64,000 nt of DNA from Vibrio maritimus (GTDB lineage: Bacteria; Pseudomonadota; Gammaproteobacteria; Enterobacterales; Vibrionaceae): the NCBI GenBank assembly GCA_000755425.1, contig BBMT01000006.1:300692-364691 (forward strand). Reading direction: 5' to 3'. Position 1 is the first letter of the stretch; the number at the start of each line of letters is the position of its first letter. The translations under genes were made by a program, and so were the position numbers. The notes beneath the pieces were generated by a model. The model did no database searches. It was not told where the DNA came from and saw only the letters and a list, made by a program, of their open reading frames with translations. Shown here piece after piece: positions 24,688 through 35,259 of the stretch.

Positions 24688-25159
24688 TTAAAGCGCTTTT
24701 AGAATAGCCTCGGCGGTGCTGACTTCAAACTGGCTCGGTGCTTCGACATTAAGTTGGGTTACCACGCCGTTATCAACGATCATTGCGTAGCGCTGAGAGC
24801 GGACTCCACCAAACGAAGCGGTATCCATATCTAGCCAATGGCTTTGGTGAATGCGCCATCGCCATCAGCGAGCATCATCAGTTCACTGGCATTTTGGGAG
24901 TCGCCCCATGCTTCATCACAAACGCGTCATTAACTGAAACGCAGCAAATTAAATCCACGCCTTTCTCTTTTAATTTATCAGCTAGAACAATGAATCCTGG
25001 TAAATGCGCTTCCGAACAGGTGGGTGTAAACGCACCCGGAACGGCAAATAAAACGACTTTCTTATCTTTAAATAGGGTTTCTACTTCATGGTTAACCATG
25101 CCATCAGAAGTGAGTTCACTGAGCGTCGAGGCGGGTAATGATTGACCTTGTTGAATCAT
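24688..25159 (-). pseudogene. Frameshifted peroxiredoxin (Prx5-type)
   Basis: On the minus strand the first frame reads MIQQGQSLPASTLSELTSDG and on to VLFAVPGAFTPTCSEAHLPG (peroxidatic Cys in the TPTCS motif), then CCVSVNDAFVMK. Two one-base losses (about 24908 and 24838) interrupt WGDSQNASELMMLADGDGAF and DMDTASFGGVRSQRYAMIVD. The protein resumes to the end at 24688. The intact form is about 157 aa and would reduce hydroperoxides with glutaredoxin or glutathione, as AhpE/Prx5 proteins do. Confidence 0.8.
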
Positions 25160-25361
25160 AACGTGGTTCCTTGTTGTTTGTTCTAACGATAGTTCCCCAC
25201 AGGGAGTGTTTAGTGTACGAAACTGAATCCTGGATAGTTCGTAGTCTTAGTCTTGGTGCTTGATAATTGTGAAGCCGATCGGGTTGTTATCGAAAACAGT
25301 AAGATTGTGTCAGCTAATTGGTTAAGGTTAGAACAATATTACGTATAGAACGGTTAACTTA

Positions 25362-25922
25362 ATGAATTTTATTATACTTTTTGGACCGCCGGCGGTGGGT
25401 AAAATGTCTGTTGGTCGAACACTCAGTAAGCAGCTTGGTATTCCACTGTTCCACAATCATATGTCTATCGAACCTGCTTTACAGTTTTTCGAACATGGTA
25501 GCTCGTCATTTCGGCGTTTTGTTTCTACCTACAGACAAATGATTTTTGAAGAGACCATAGTGAGTAAACTTGATGGACTTATTTTTACTTATGTATGGGA
25601 TTTGGACAGTGTTCATGATCATCAGTTTGTCGAGAAGACCTGCAACCAATTTAAAGATGCGGGAGCATCTGTACTGCTGGTGGAACTAACAGCATCTTTA
25701 GAACAGAGACTTTATCGGAATACAACGGAAGAGCGCCTTCAAGAGAAGCCATCGAAACGAAATATTGCGCAGTCTGAGTCACGATTACTTCGCGCGAATG
25801 AGAAACATAGAATGAACAGTAATGAAAAGGATGTGTTGCCGTTTTCTCACTTACTCATCGACAATACGGATCTCACTCCAGCTCAAGTGACTGAGAAAGT
25901 GATTCAACACTTGAACACCTAG
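25362..25922 (+). CDS. AAA_33-type P-loop kinase
   Basis: The gene encodes 186 aa from ATG 25362. The Walker A motif GPPAVGKMSVG lies at residues 8-18, with Met in place of the usual Ser/Thr after GK (GKMS). HNHMSIEPALQFF follows, typical of this chloramphenicol-phosphotransferase-like subgroup. Arginines near 130-150 (NTTEERLQEKPSKR) form the lid. A closely similar protein is widespread in bacteria with the HNHMS block; the natural substrate is unknown. Confidence 0.75.
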   Translation: MNFIILFGPPAVGKMSVGRTLSKQLGIPLFHNHMSIEPALQFFEHGSSSFRRFVSTYRQMIFEETIVSKLDGLIFTYVWDLDSVHDHQFVEKTCNQFKDAGASVLLVELTASLEQRLYRNTTEERLQEKPSKRNIAQSESRLLRANEKHRMNSNEKDVLPFSHLLIDNTDLTPAQVTEKVIQHLNT

Positions 25923-25994
25923 TGTGGCAGGTCGACATGATGTGGTTAATAAGGCAGAATACTCCGCATTATTTGCTATAGAATTGATGAAGTT

Positions 25995-26333
25995 ATGTCG
26001 TTGCCTCCTTGTCCAAATTGCCAGTCTGAATATGTCTATCAAGACCAAAACCAATTGATTTGTCCTGAATGTGCTCATGAGTGGAATCCTGTAGAGCTTG
26101 CAGAGGACAGTGAACTGAACATCAAAGATGCGTACGGCACAAAGCTTGAAGAAGGTGACCGTGTCACGTTGGCCAAAGATTTGAAAGTCAAAGGTAGCTC
26201 GCTGGTGTTAAAAATCGGTACCAAAGCGGTAGTAAGGCGTATCGTTGAGGGCAAAGACCATCAGTTGGATTGTAAGGTTGATGGAGCGGGTGAGATGATG
26301 ATCACCGCTAAGTTCGTTAAAAAAGCCAACTAA
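25995..26333 (+). CDS. yjdM: Zinc-ribbon protein YjdM (formerly PhnA)
   Basis: The gene encodes 112 aa from ATG 25995. The N-terminal zinc ribbon has CPNC at residues 6-9 and CPECAHEW near 27-34. The C-terminal SH3-like PhnA domain contains [21 protein letters not shown] sequence (here [20 protein letters not shown]) and ends KFVKKAN. The length and both domains match E. coli YjdM. Despite the old name, it is not a phosphonoacetate hydrolase; its role is not settled. Confidence 0.9.
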   Translation: MSLPPCPNCQSEYVYQDQNQLICPECAHEWNPVELAEDSELNIKDAYGTKLEEGDRVTLAKDLKVKGSSLVLKIGTKAVVRRIVEGKDHQLDCKVDGAGEMMITAKFVKKAN

Positions 26334-26385
26334 AAAATCGAAGCTAAAGTGCTATTAGCGCTTATTGGGATATGGGGTAGCAAAA

Positions 26386-26919
26386 ATGGATGTCGAGCGA
26401 CTCAATACACAGCATTTTGATGCGTTGTTCGACTTTGAACAACAAAACAAAGCGTGGTTTGAACAGTTTGTTCCAGCAAGGCCTTCTAGCTACTCTAATT
26501 TCGTTTCGTTCTGTCATGCTCAGCAAGCACTACTTGACGAACATGAGCAGGAAACCAGTCTATTTTTTGTCGTTGTTGAATCAGATAAAATTATTGCGCG
26601 GATAAATGCTACCCAACTGACTGGAGGGGAATCCACTCATGGAGAGTGCGCTTCTAGAGAGTGTGAGCTGGGCTATCGAGTAGGGGAAGATTACCAACAG
26701 CAAGGCGTTGCATCTTTTGCCGTTGCTAGAGTGCTGCAGCTTCTTCATAAAGATTACGGTGTGCAGCTTGTTTATGCGAAAGCTGCGACTGACAATCTTG
26801 CGTCGGTACGCGTATTAGAAAAGTCAGGTTTCAACAGAGTCTCGGAACGAACTGAACCAGTGCGAGTTAATGGTAGAGCATTGCACCTAGCTCAGTTCGA
26901 ATGCCTGCTAACGCCTTAA
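26386..26919 (+). CDS. GNAT family N-acetyltransferase (RimJ/RimL-like)
   Basis: I start at ATG 26386 with TATGGGG upstream; an in-frame TTG at 26365 is unlikely. The 177 aa protein has a long N-terminal substrate region and a RimJ-type core: CELGYRVGEDYQQQGVASFA, then VRVLEKSGFNRVSE. These features resemble ribosomal-protein N-acetyltransferase relatives that act on protein or small-molecule amines. It is convergent with ggt, 16 bp away. Confidence 0.8.
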   Translation: MDVERLNTQHFDALFDFEQQNKAWFEQFVPARPSSYSNFVSFCHAQQALLDEHEQETSLFFVVVESDKIIARINATQLTGGESTHGECASRECELGYRVGEDYQQQGVASFAVARVLQLLHKDYGVQLVYAKAATDNLASVRVLEKSGFNRVSERTEPVRVNGRALHLAQFECLLTP

Positions 26920-26935
26920 CGTGATGTTCAATGCA

Positions 26936-28693
26936 TCATTTCCCGACAGCGATACCTTCTCTTCGCGGATCGGCCGCTCCCTCAAGTCCCTCTGAAGTCA
27001 TTCTAATCGCGTGCAAACCAGAGTTGAGCTCACGAGCTTTCACTTTATAGCCCATCTTCTCAAACTGCTGTGCATACTCAGCCAGCGGTGTATTGACTTC
27101 AATATCCATTTCACCAAATCGATTGATCATTCTCGGTTGGTCTATCGCTTCTTGAATAGTCATTCCCCAATCTAAATGTGCTATCAGAGTTTGAGCGACA
27201 TAACCTATGATGCGACTCCCACCCGGTGAGCCAATGGCCATGTAGGGCTTTCCTTGCTCCATGACAATAGTGGGTGCCATAGATGAGCGAGGCCGTTTGT
27301 TAGGCTCTACGCGATTGGCAACGGGTTTGCCGTTGCTTTCGGCCGCGAATGAAAAATCGGTAAGTTCATTGTTGAGCAGAAAGCCGCTAGCCATGACTCG
27401 TGAACCAAACACATTCTCGATAGAAGATGTCATTGAAACGACATTGCCTTCGCTATCAACCACATTAAAGTGAGTCGTTGAAGGAAGCTCAAGACTTTGA
27501 TCGGCCGAAAGGCTGCTTGTATTTACAGAAGGGGGAGTACCGGCAGTCGCAGACGCCAACGCACGGTTTGGTGTAATGAGTTCACTGCGCGAGCGCATAT
27601 AGTTGGAATCAAGTAAGCCCGCTACAGGCACATCAACAAAATCACTGTCCGCCATATACAATCCACGGTCAGCAAAGGCGAGCCTTGAGGCGTCGGCTAA
27701 AATCTGCCAACTCACCGGGTTGTCAATGCCGAGTTTATCGAGCTCATGTGGTTCGGAGAGCATCATAATTTGCCCGAGTGTTAGTGCGCCGCTACTCGGT
27801 GGTCCCATTCCACAAATATCGAACTGCTTATAAGGTGCACAGACTGCGCTGCGTTCAGCAACTTGATAACGAGTTAGATCGTCGAGCGTTAATAGCCCAG
27901 GGTTGGTTTCCGACTGACTTTTAACGGCATTGACCATAGATTCCGCGACAGGCCCTTTGTAGAAGCCATCGCTGCCTTTAGCTGCCATGAGTCGCAGAGT
28001 TTTTGCATATTGTGGGTTCTTGAGTAGCGTGCCTTCCGTTTTCGGTGAGCCGTCGCTTTGCAAGAAATAGCGAGCAGTATCAGGATGCTTGCCAAGAAAG
28101 GTAACATCATTTGCTATCAGTTTAGCGAGTCGAGCACTAATCACGAAGCCTTGTTCTGCTTGTTCTGCAATAGGCTCGATGATTTGTTTCCAATCTAACT
28201 TACCGTATTTCTGATGCACGTCCCATAGCAGTTTGACGGTGCCAGGTGTGCCTACAGAACGCCCACCAACGACGGCGTCATAAAAGCCCATCGGCTTGCC
28301 ATCTTCGCCAATAAATAGATCACTATCGACGGCAGCTGGCGCTGTTTCTCGGCCATCATAAGTAGTTAGCTTGGATTGTTTACTATCCCAATACACCAAA
28401 AAAGAGCCGCCGCCAATGCCGCTCGATTGAGGCTCAACAAGCCCGAGCATAAGTTGAATGGCGACCATCGCATCAATGGCGTTGCCACCTTGTTCAAGCA
28501 CCTTTGCACCCGCATTGGTTGCTGTGGGGTTCGCGGCGGTGACCATCCAATCTTGACTAACGACGAGTGATTTCTTGTTTAAACCAGTGGCGATTTCTGG
28601 AGCAAATTCATCTGTGGCTTGAGAATTTGCGAAAGCCGAGAGGGAAGTAAATAAAGTCATAAGGGGGACAAGCCGCTTTAGCTGATGCGCCAT
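26936..28693 (-). CDS. ggt: Gamma-glutamyltranspeptidase
   Basis: The gene encodes 585 aa with a signal peptide (LVPLMTLFTSLSAFANSQA, residues 8-26), so it is exported to the periplasm. Family blocks are present: GGNAIDAMVAIQ, SSGIGGGSFLVYW, and the autocleavage/catalytic threonine in LPSTTHFNVVD (Thr406). Maturation there would give a large and a small subunit. SSMAPTIVME and AIGSPGGSRIIGYVAQTL fit the small subunit's substrate site. It hydrolyses or transfers the gamma-glutamyl group of glutathione. It is divergent from phoX. Confidence 0.93.
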   Translation of the reverse strand: MAHQLKRLVPLMTLFTSLSAFANSQATDEFAPEIATGLNKKSLVVSQDWMVTAANPTATNAGAKVLEQGGNAIDAMVAIQLMLGLVEPQSSGIGGGSFLVYWDSKQSKLTTYDGRETAPAAVDSDLFIGEDGKPMGFYDAVVGGRSVGTPGTVKLLWDVHQKYGKLDWKQIIEPIAEQAEQGFVISARLAKLIANDVTFLGKHPDTARYFLQSDGSPKTEGTLLKNPQYAKTLRLMAAKGSDGFYKGPVAESMVNAVKSQSETNPGLLTLDDLTRYQVAERSAVCAPYKQFDICGMGPPSSGALTLGQIMMLSEPHELDKLGIDNPVSWQILADASRLAFADRGLYMADSDFVDVPVAGLLDSNYMRSRSELITPNRALASATAGTPPSVNTSSLSADQSLELPSTTHFNVVDSEGNVVSMTSSIENVFGSRVMASGFLLNNELTDFSFAAESNGKPVANRVEPNKRPRSSMAPTIVMEQGKPYMAIGSPGGSRIIGYVAQTLIAHLDWGMTIQEAIDQPRMINRFGEMDIEVNTPLAEYAQQFEKMGYKVKARELNSGLHAIRMTSEGLEGAADPRREGIAVGK

Positions 28694-28744
28694 AAACTAT
28701 CCTTATAAATATGGAATTTTGACTGAATACGTAAGGTATAAAAA

Positions 28745-28795
28745 TAAGTTACTGACATCTATTTGCCAACGAAATGTAACGCGTTTGTCATGACT
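28745..28795 (+). promoter_or_regulatory. Candidate Pho-box-like repeats upstream of phoX
   Basis: CTGACAT (28752-28758) and TTGCCAA (28763-28769) are spaced 11 bp apart, and a TTGTCAT lies at 28785-28791. They loosely resemble the CTGTCAT repeats bound by PhoB. The match is partial, and the site lies in the ggt/phoX divergent gap. Confidence 0.3.
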
Positions 28796-28867
28796 CGGGA
28801 TCACAATTGTGCGTGAATTATTACAGTAACTTACCAGTTACGAAGTTTAGTATAAAAGGAAGTCAAC

Positions 28868-30766
28868 GTGAGCCAATTTAATTACGACGATGATCAGCGT
28901 CCACTCGATCAAGAACCAGAATTTAACAAGTTTGTCGATGCAGCGATGTCGCGCCGAGGTTTTCTTAAAGGGACTGGAGCGGCTGCCACCGTAGGTTTTT
29001 TTGCTGCTACGCCATTGAGTCAAGCGGTAGCAAGTGTAAAACCAGCGTCGTCTGCGTTGATGGGTTTTGACGCTATTCCGATTTCGACTTCAGATGCTGT
29101 TACGGTTCCAGAAGGTTACCAAGCGGACGTGCTCATTTCATGGGGAGACGCGATTAAAAAAGGTGCGCCAGCTTTTAGTCAGAGCAATGACTCCAAAGCA
29201 CAAGAAAAGCAGTTTGGTGACAATAATGACGGCATGACATTTTTCTTAATCGATAATGATCGCGCAGTGTTGGTGGTTAATAACGAGTACACCAATAACG
29301 AATATTTGTATCCGCACCAAGGTAAAAGCATTACTGCTGATGATGCTCGCAAAGCGCAAGCCGCACACGGCGTATCCGTTATTGAACTTAAAAAGAACTT
29401 CGGTCAGTGGCAAGTAAACCTAGATGGGCGTCTTAACCGACGCGTGACCGCGTATACCGAGATGGAAATGACAGGCGTTGCCGCAGGTCATGACTTACTA
29501 AAGACAAGCTCAGACAAATCAGGCAAGAAGATTCTAGGTACATTTAACAACTGTGCCAATGGCCAAACGCCTTGGGGCACTTACCTTACTTGTGAAGAAA
29601 ACTTCAATGGTTACTTTGCCGATACTAAAGGGACAGAGCTTGGTGAAAGCTATGCACGTTACGGGCTAAACAAGAAAGACCGTGGCTACGATTGGTACAA
29701 GCACGATGTGCGCTTTGACATGGGTAAAGAGCCAAATGAACCTCATCGTCACGGTTGGGTTGTTGAAATTGATCCGATGAACCCTAATTCAACACCGAAA
29801 AAACGCAGTGCGCTAGGTCGATTTAAGCATGAAAATGCGGCGCTAACGGTCAACGGTGATGGCCATGTTGTGGTCTATCTAGGTGATGATGAACGCGGCG
29901 AGCACCTATACAAGTTTGTTTCTAAGAATAAGTATGTTGAAGGTGCAGAGTCGAATCGCGACCTATTGGAAGAGGGCACATTGTATGTTGCTAAGTTTGA
30001 AGGCACGCAAGGTGAACTCAAAGGCAAAGGTCAGTGGCTTGAACTGACTTGGGGTAAGAATGGCTTAACGCCAGAGAATGGCTTTCCAGATGCGGCGTCA
30101 GTAATGATTTTTGCTCGTATGGCTGCAACGCAAGTCGGTGCGACGACCATGGATCGCCCAGAGTGGGTAACAGTCCACCCTGACAATCAGTCAGTGTTCT
30201 GTACACTTACCAACAACAAATATCGTGGAGTTAAAGAGTCACAGCCGATTAATGCGGTTAACCCGCGTGAAAAAAATCCTTATGGGCATATTGTTCGCTG
30301 GAACCCTACAGCAGGGAACCATACGTCAGATACCTTTGAGTGGGATATTTACGTGATTGCGGGTAATCCAGAAGTCCACAAGTCTGGCTTGATGGCAGGC
30401 ACAGACAACATCAACAAAGACAACATGTTTAATAGCCCAGACGGCATTGGTTTTGATAAATCAGGTCGATTGTGGATACAAACAGATGGTAAGTACTCAA
30501 ACAAAGGAGACTTTGCCGGTATGGGTAACAACCAAATGTTGTGTAGCGATCCAGCGACTGGCGAAATCCGCCGTTTCTTAACCGGGCCTATTGCTTGTGA
30601 GATCACTGGCTTGACCTTCTCGCCAGATTACAAAACTATGTTCGTAGGTGTTCAGCATCCGGGTGAAGATCTCGCGCCTTCGCATTTCCCGGAAGGTGGT
30701 AATGCAGTGCCGCGTTCATCGGTGATGATGATTACCCGTAAAGATGGTGGCGTGATTGGTGCCTAG
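28868..30766 (+). CDS. phoX: PhoX-family alkaline phosphatase
   Basis: The start is GTG 28868, behind AAAAGGAAGTCAAC. The 632 aa protein has a twin-arginine signal, MSRRGFLKGTGAAATVGFFA (Arg29-Arg30), so it is exported folded. The rest is DUF839/PhoX: NNEYTNNEYLYP, TPWGTYLTCEENFNGYF, HGWVVEIDP, and GLMAGTDNINKDNMFNSPDG. PhoX releases phosphate from phosphate esters using iron and calcium. The size matches known Vibrio PhoX. A strong bidirectional terminator follows at 30781. Confidence 0.9.
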   Translation: MSQFNYDDDQRPLDQEPEFNKFVDAAMSRRGFLKGTGAAATVGFFAATPLSQAVASVKPASSALMGFDAIPISTSDAVTVPEGYQADVLISWGDAIKKGAPAFSQSNDSKAQEKQFGDNNDGMTFFLIDNDRAVLVVNNEYTNNEYLYPHQGKSITADDARKAQAAHGVSVIELKKNFGQWQVNLDGRLNRRVTAYTEMEMTGVAAGHDLLKTSSDKSGKKILGTFNNCANGQTPWGTYLTCEENFNGYFADTKGTELGESYARYGLNKKDRGYDWYKHDVRFDMGKEPNEPHRHGWVVEIDPMNPNSTPKKRSALGRFKHENAALTVNGDGHVVVYLGDDERGEHLYKFVSKNKYVEGAESNRDLLEEGTLYVAKFEGTQGELKGKGQWLELTWGKNGLTPENGFPDAASVMIFARMAATQVGATTMDRPEWVTVHPDNQSVFCTLTNNKYRGVKESQPINAVNPREKNPYGHIVRWNPTAGNHTSDTFEWDIYVIAGNPEVHKSGLMAGTDNINKDNMFNSPDGIGFDKSGRLWIQTDGKYSNKGDFAGMGNNQMLCSDPATGEIRRFLTGPIACEITGLTFSPDYKTMFVGVQHPGEDLAPSHFPEGGNAVPRSSVMMITRKDGGVIGA

Positions 30767-30780
30767 TTGCCCACGCATGG

Positions 30781-30815
30781 ACGAAAAGGGAGGCGATGAT
30801 CGCCTCCCTTTTCGT
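30781..30815. terminator. Strong bidirectional hairpin terminator
   Basis: ACGAAAAGGGAGGCGAT pairs with ATCGCCTCCCTTTTCGT over 17 bp, with A-rich and T-rich flanks inside the stem ends. It lies between phoX (+) and the hybrid kinase (-) and can serve both. Confidence 0.85.
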
Positions 30816-30862
30816 TCTAATGAATGTGCTTACTTTGAGTGTCCAAGCATATTAATTTAGTT

Positions 30863-33366
30863 TCAAGAGGCTTGGATACGAGCATCGAGCTTTTCCATAA
30901 GTATGTCGCGCTTAAACGGCTTAGGTAGATAGTCATCCATACCACTGTCGTAACATCGTTTAATGTCATCGTCGAGTACTGATGCGGTAAGTGCGATAAT
31001 GTGAGTCTGTTTAATTCCCTCATTCTTTTCATAATCTCGAATAGCTTTAGTGGCTTCAAAACCGTCCAGTACAGGCATCATGCAATCCATAAGGATAAGG
31101 CCAATAGAGTCGTGTTGATGCTGATAAATATCGATGGCTTCTTGCCCATTGTTAGCAATGACAAAGTCGATAGCCAGCTTCTTCAAATTGAGGCTAACAA
31201 TTTGCTGATTTACCTTATTGTCTTCAACCACCAATATCTTGAAGTGGCGTTTGTTTAGATTTTCATTGCTTTCTGTTGATGTGAAAGCCTCTGGCGTGTT
31301 CCCGCCTTAACGGCGGACGTAGCAACGGTGGTACTTCCAGTAGCGTTGTCGCTAGCAGAGTGGTTAGAAGTAATGTTTTCCCGGGAGTTAGCCGCAATCT
31401 GTCGAAGCGTGTTCATCATCCGGTTACCAAAAGTGGGGCAGTTAGGTAGCCATCGACTTTGATATCTGAACTCTCTTGCCCATGTTTGTTGTCACGAAGC
31501 AACACTAAACGATACAGGGCACCTGCTTTTTGCAGCTGAGCAATATGGTGTGCGTCATCTGAAATAACGATAGTATTTGTGCTGAGGTTTAAGAGTTCGC
31601 CGTCTACACCTGAAAGTAGAGTTAGGTTGCAACCAAAGCGTTGTAGCTCGTTAATAAGTAGAGAGCTCGGCTTTTGAGAAATATAGGCGATGCGCAAACT
31701 CTCTTCGCTGTTAACTTCATGGTTATCACGCGTGAAAGTTAGTGTGAAGCTAAACTGGCTGCCAGAACCTTTCTTTGATTGAAGCTCAATCTTGCCACCC
31801 ATCATCTCAACCATTTTTGCACAGATGGCGAGACCCAGCCCGGTTCCACCATAGTGCTTAGACGTATCTGAATTTTCTTGCTTGAACTCTTCAAATACGT
31901 GGCGCTGTTTTTCTGGGTCAATACCAATGCCAGTGTCCTTGACGCTAAAAGCAAGAGATACCTCGGTGTCATTGGATTGAATGGCTTTTAACGCAAAGGA
32001 GATGCTTCCAGTGTCGGTAAACTTGATTGCGTTGGATGCCAGATTCATCAGAGTCTGACGCACTTTTTGTTCATCCGCTTGAACGTAATCAGGCACGTTT
32101 GGTCTATGTCGATAATGATATCCAATGACTTTTGCTGCGCTTTGGGTGCAATAAGAGCGGCAGTATCATAAATAGTTTCTTTAATGGCTGTGGTGTGAGG
32201 GCAAATCTCAAGGTGCCAGATTCAATTTTGGATAGATCCAGAATGTCATTGATCAACATTAACAGCGTTTGTGAAGACGCGTTAATGGTCTCCAAGTAGT
32301 CCTTTTGGCTCGCGGATAACTTAGTGTCAGAAAGTATCTCTGTCATTCCCAATATGCCGTTTAGAGGCGTGCGAATTTCATGGGACATATTGGCAAGAAA
32401 GGCGCTCTTCGCCTTGCTAGCTTGCGCTTCGTCCTTTCGTGCTTGGATGAGTTGTTTCTCTAGTGCAGTCACTCGTTGGGTAACACTGAGAAGGACTAAA
32501 ATAATAGCGGCGACCAAAGCAATCGCCGACAGGACGCGATAGGATTCATAGTCGCTGAGCTTGGCTGTAATTAATGGCGGTAAATCACTAAACAAGCTAT
32601 TGAGTGATTGCTCCAACTGGTGGATGGTGGCTCTTAATTTGCCAAGTTCGCCTTGCTGATGTGTGTAGCCAAACTCTTCGTAGGCACTTTGCAAAGCGTA
32701 AAATGCAAGTTTGAATTCTTGAAATTGGCTGAAGGTTTCAAACCCTAGTTGTTCTTGAGTAATCGCTTGTTGAAGCTGCGTGAGATTGCGGTCGATGCGC
32801 GGCAAGATGCTAGGGTCAAGGTCGCTGAAGAACTGGTACATCAGGTCTTTAGTGACAAGTGTTATCTGATCGATGTTATTTGAATTGGCGCGAATGAGCG
32901 CGTGTTCGAGCGCAAGAACCTTATCTTTAAAATGCTCAATCAGACCTTCTCCTTGGTCTGCGCCATGAATGACTACTACTAATTCTCCGAGTTTGAAAAA
33001 TCGTTGGGTATACGCGTCTACATTGGCGAGTGCTTGTTGTCCGTTGTAATCAATGCTGATTTCAGACTCCATCACTCCGGTATTGATTTGTCCAATTTGG
33101 GACAGAATGCTTTGATATTCAGACTCCATTTTTTCGACATATTGATTTTCAACTCGCGCAATAAAGTCCTTCTCATGACGGCGCATCATAAGCATTGAAT
33201 TCGCCGCTTTTAGTACATCTTTTTGGAGCCCAATGAGTTGTTGTTTAGTTTGGTCAAATGAGCGCTCGATGTAGAAGAAAATTGCGAGCAGCACCATAAT
33301 GGCGCAACCACCTGATATTAAAATCTTTCGTAGGGATTGAGAGGTGTCTGAACGACGGTCTGGCAT
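30863..33366 (-). pseudogene. Frameshifted hybrid sensor histidine kinase with receiver domain
   Basis: On the minus strand the gene starts at ATG 33366 ([20 protein letters not shown]). It has a membrane helix near residues 16-36, a long helical periplasmic domain, and a second helix near 285-305. The HisKA box [14 protein letters not shown], an HATPase (GGTGLGLAICAKM), a linker and a receiver with MDCMMPVLDG (phospho-acceptor Asp) follow. Four single-base losses, near 32205, 32100, 31425 and 31307, split it. The intact form is about 835 aa. The signal is unknown. Confidence 0.8.
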
Positions 33367-33610
33367 AACCCAACATCCTTGTAATAACCGCAAACAGGTT
33401 TCAGTTTAGCGCATTGTGGGCTGTAACGAAAATGAAACATTCGCTGAGAGCTATTTATAAATCAGACGGTTAGTTGTCGGATTATCCTTATGTTTTCATA
33501 AATAAGTGCGACTAATCTAACATAGGGCATGCTATGTTCTAAAGGGTGTCAATTTTTAGGCGATAACAGAGAAAGAAAAATAAAGTTAAGTCTAATAATT
33601 GGAGTAATGT

Positions 33611-35252
33611 ATGCAATGGTTTGATAATACTAGCCTCAGGCTAAAAATGTTGCTGCCCGTGCTGTTAATGGCGGTGATATTCAGTGGTCTTGCAGTTTAC
33701 AACGTGTTGTTGTTTAACAAGCAAGCCGCAATAAATGATCAGCTCAACGATCAGATCACCCCAGTCATGAATTCGTTAGAAGATGCTTATCGTGACTACT
33801 ATCAAGTTGTGGGCGCAAGCTATGCGATGTTAGTTGCCAATGGCGATCCTGTTGAATTTGATAAGCAAAAATTCGAATTTGAAGATAATGCTTACAATGC
33901 TGTACCAAGGGTTGAAATTGTTCAGCAGCTCATTGACCAAGACATTCTTGATCCCCGTTTCCAGCCATACTTGGACACGCTGCTAAGCAACACTAAGCAG
34001 TTTGTTGCCGGTTATGAAGCGATGTTTGCTGATCCAGAGCAGTCTATGGCGGCCTTCTCTCAAGATAAAGGTCGATTGGTAGACTTGTTCACAACGATGC
34101 GAAGTGACTTGAAAGTCATTCTTGATGAAATGGAGAGACTCCAGGATCAAGCTCGCGTCGATAGCGATAAAGCGGTCAAAGAAGCCGAATTTGCTATTGA
34201 AGTTGGTACATTAGTGGCGATTGTGATTGCACTGGCATTGGCCGCTTGGGTGACGCGTTTGATCGTAAGTCCAATTCAGCGCTTAGAGCAATCAATGGCG
34301 GATATTGCCTCAGGCGAGGGCGATCTAACACGTCGTGTTGATGTGACTTCGGGTGATGAAATTGGCCGACTAGGTCAGTCATTTAACTTGTTTGTAGGCA
34401 AAATTCAAACGACAGTTACAGAAGTGATTGAGTCAACGACGCAAGTGCGACAGCAGACCCAAGACTTGATTACGCTAGCGTCCGAAATCACCAAATCTTC
34501 TCTATCTCAACAGCAAGAAAGTGACATGGTGGCGACAGATCAATGAAATGCGCGTAACGAGTGAGAATGTCAGCCAGAATGCTCAAGAAGCTGCGCAAGC
34601 TACTGACAGGAGTGCAGACGAAGCCGCAGTCGCTAACCAAGGTATTGGTGATACTGTTACTTCCATTCAAGGACTAGCGACTGAAATCTCAGCGGCTGAA
34701 GAAAGTGTTCAACGTTTAAATCAAGATGTGACCAATATTGTCTCTGTGCTTGACGTTATTCGTGGTATTGCCGAACAAACAAACTTACTCGCCCTCAACG
34801 CAGCAATTGAAGCTGCACGTGCGGGTGAGCAAGGACGTGGATTCGCAGTAGTTGCCGACGAGGTACGCTCCTTGGCAAGTAAAACTCAAGAAAGCACAGG
34901 TGACATTCAAACAATGATTGAGCGTCTTCAAGAAGGCACCAGCGTTGTGGTTCATGCCATGGAATCTAGCCGTTCAACCAGCGAGAAAACAATTTCATTG
35001 GTACAAAGCGCGTCGACTGCTCTCGGGGAGATATCTAACTCCGTTGGTATCATCAATGAGATGAATACGCATATCGCAACGGCAGCATCGCAACAAACGT
35101 CTGTAAGTGGCGAGCTTAACGCAAGCATTCAGAAAATCGCGGAGGATAGCCATAAAATGGCAGAGATCATCAAGCGTGCGGAAGGTGCTTGCGTTGGCCT
35201 TGAGAAGCGTTGCCAGAGTTTGGATGATGTAGTGGGGCAGTTTAGGGTTTAA
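33611..35252 (+). pseudogene. Frameshifted methyl-accepting chemotaxis protein
   Basis: ATG 33611 opens a classic MCP. TM1 is near residues 12-32, followed by a helical periplasmic sensor (about 35-190), TM2 near 193-214 and HAMP near 215-270. The signalling domain carries the hairpin tip [20 protein letters not shown] and [14 protein letters not shown] two-base loss near 34543 puts the second half out of frame ([10 protein letters not shown]... [13 protein letters not shown]). The intact length is about 547 aa. The ligand is unknown. Confidence 0.85.
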
Positions 35253-35259
35253 TAAAACG

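Noticed and set aside
25995..26333. Phosphonoacetate hydrolase (PhnA)
   Set aside because: The gene is the zinc-ribbon YjdM protein, which inherited the PhnA name by mistake in early annotation; it has no hydrolase motif.
1..27000. Toxin-antitoxin pairs, common in vibrio superintegrons
   Set aside because: I looked for RelE, HigB, CcdB, ParE, Phd and similar motifs and found none. The closest were P-loop kinases and a ParB-like protein, which are not toxins of these families.
28745..28795. Certain PhoB control of phoX
   Set aside because: The repeats match the Pho box only partly, so I list them as a weak candidate and do not claim control.
30863..33366. Three separate signalling genes (kinase N-half, ATPase domain protein, receiver protein)
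   Set aside because: The three frames are consecutive domains of one hybrid kinase, joined by single-base losses, with no start signals between them.
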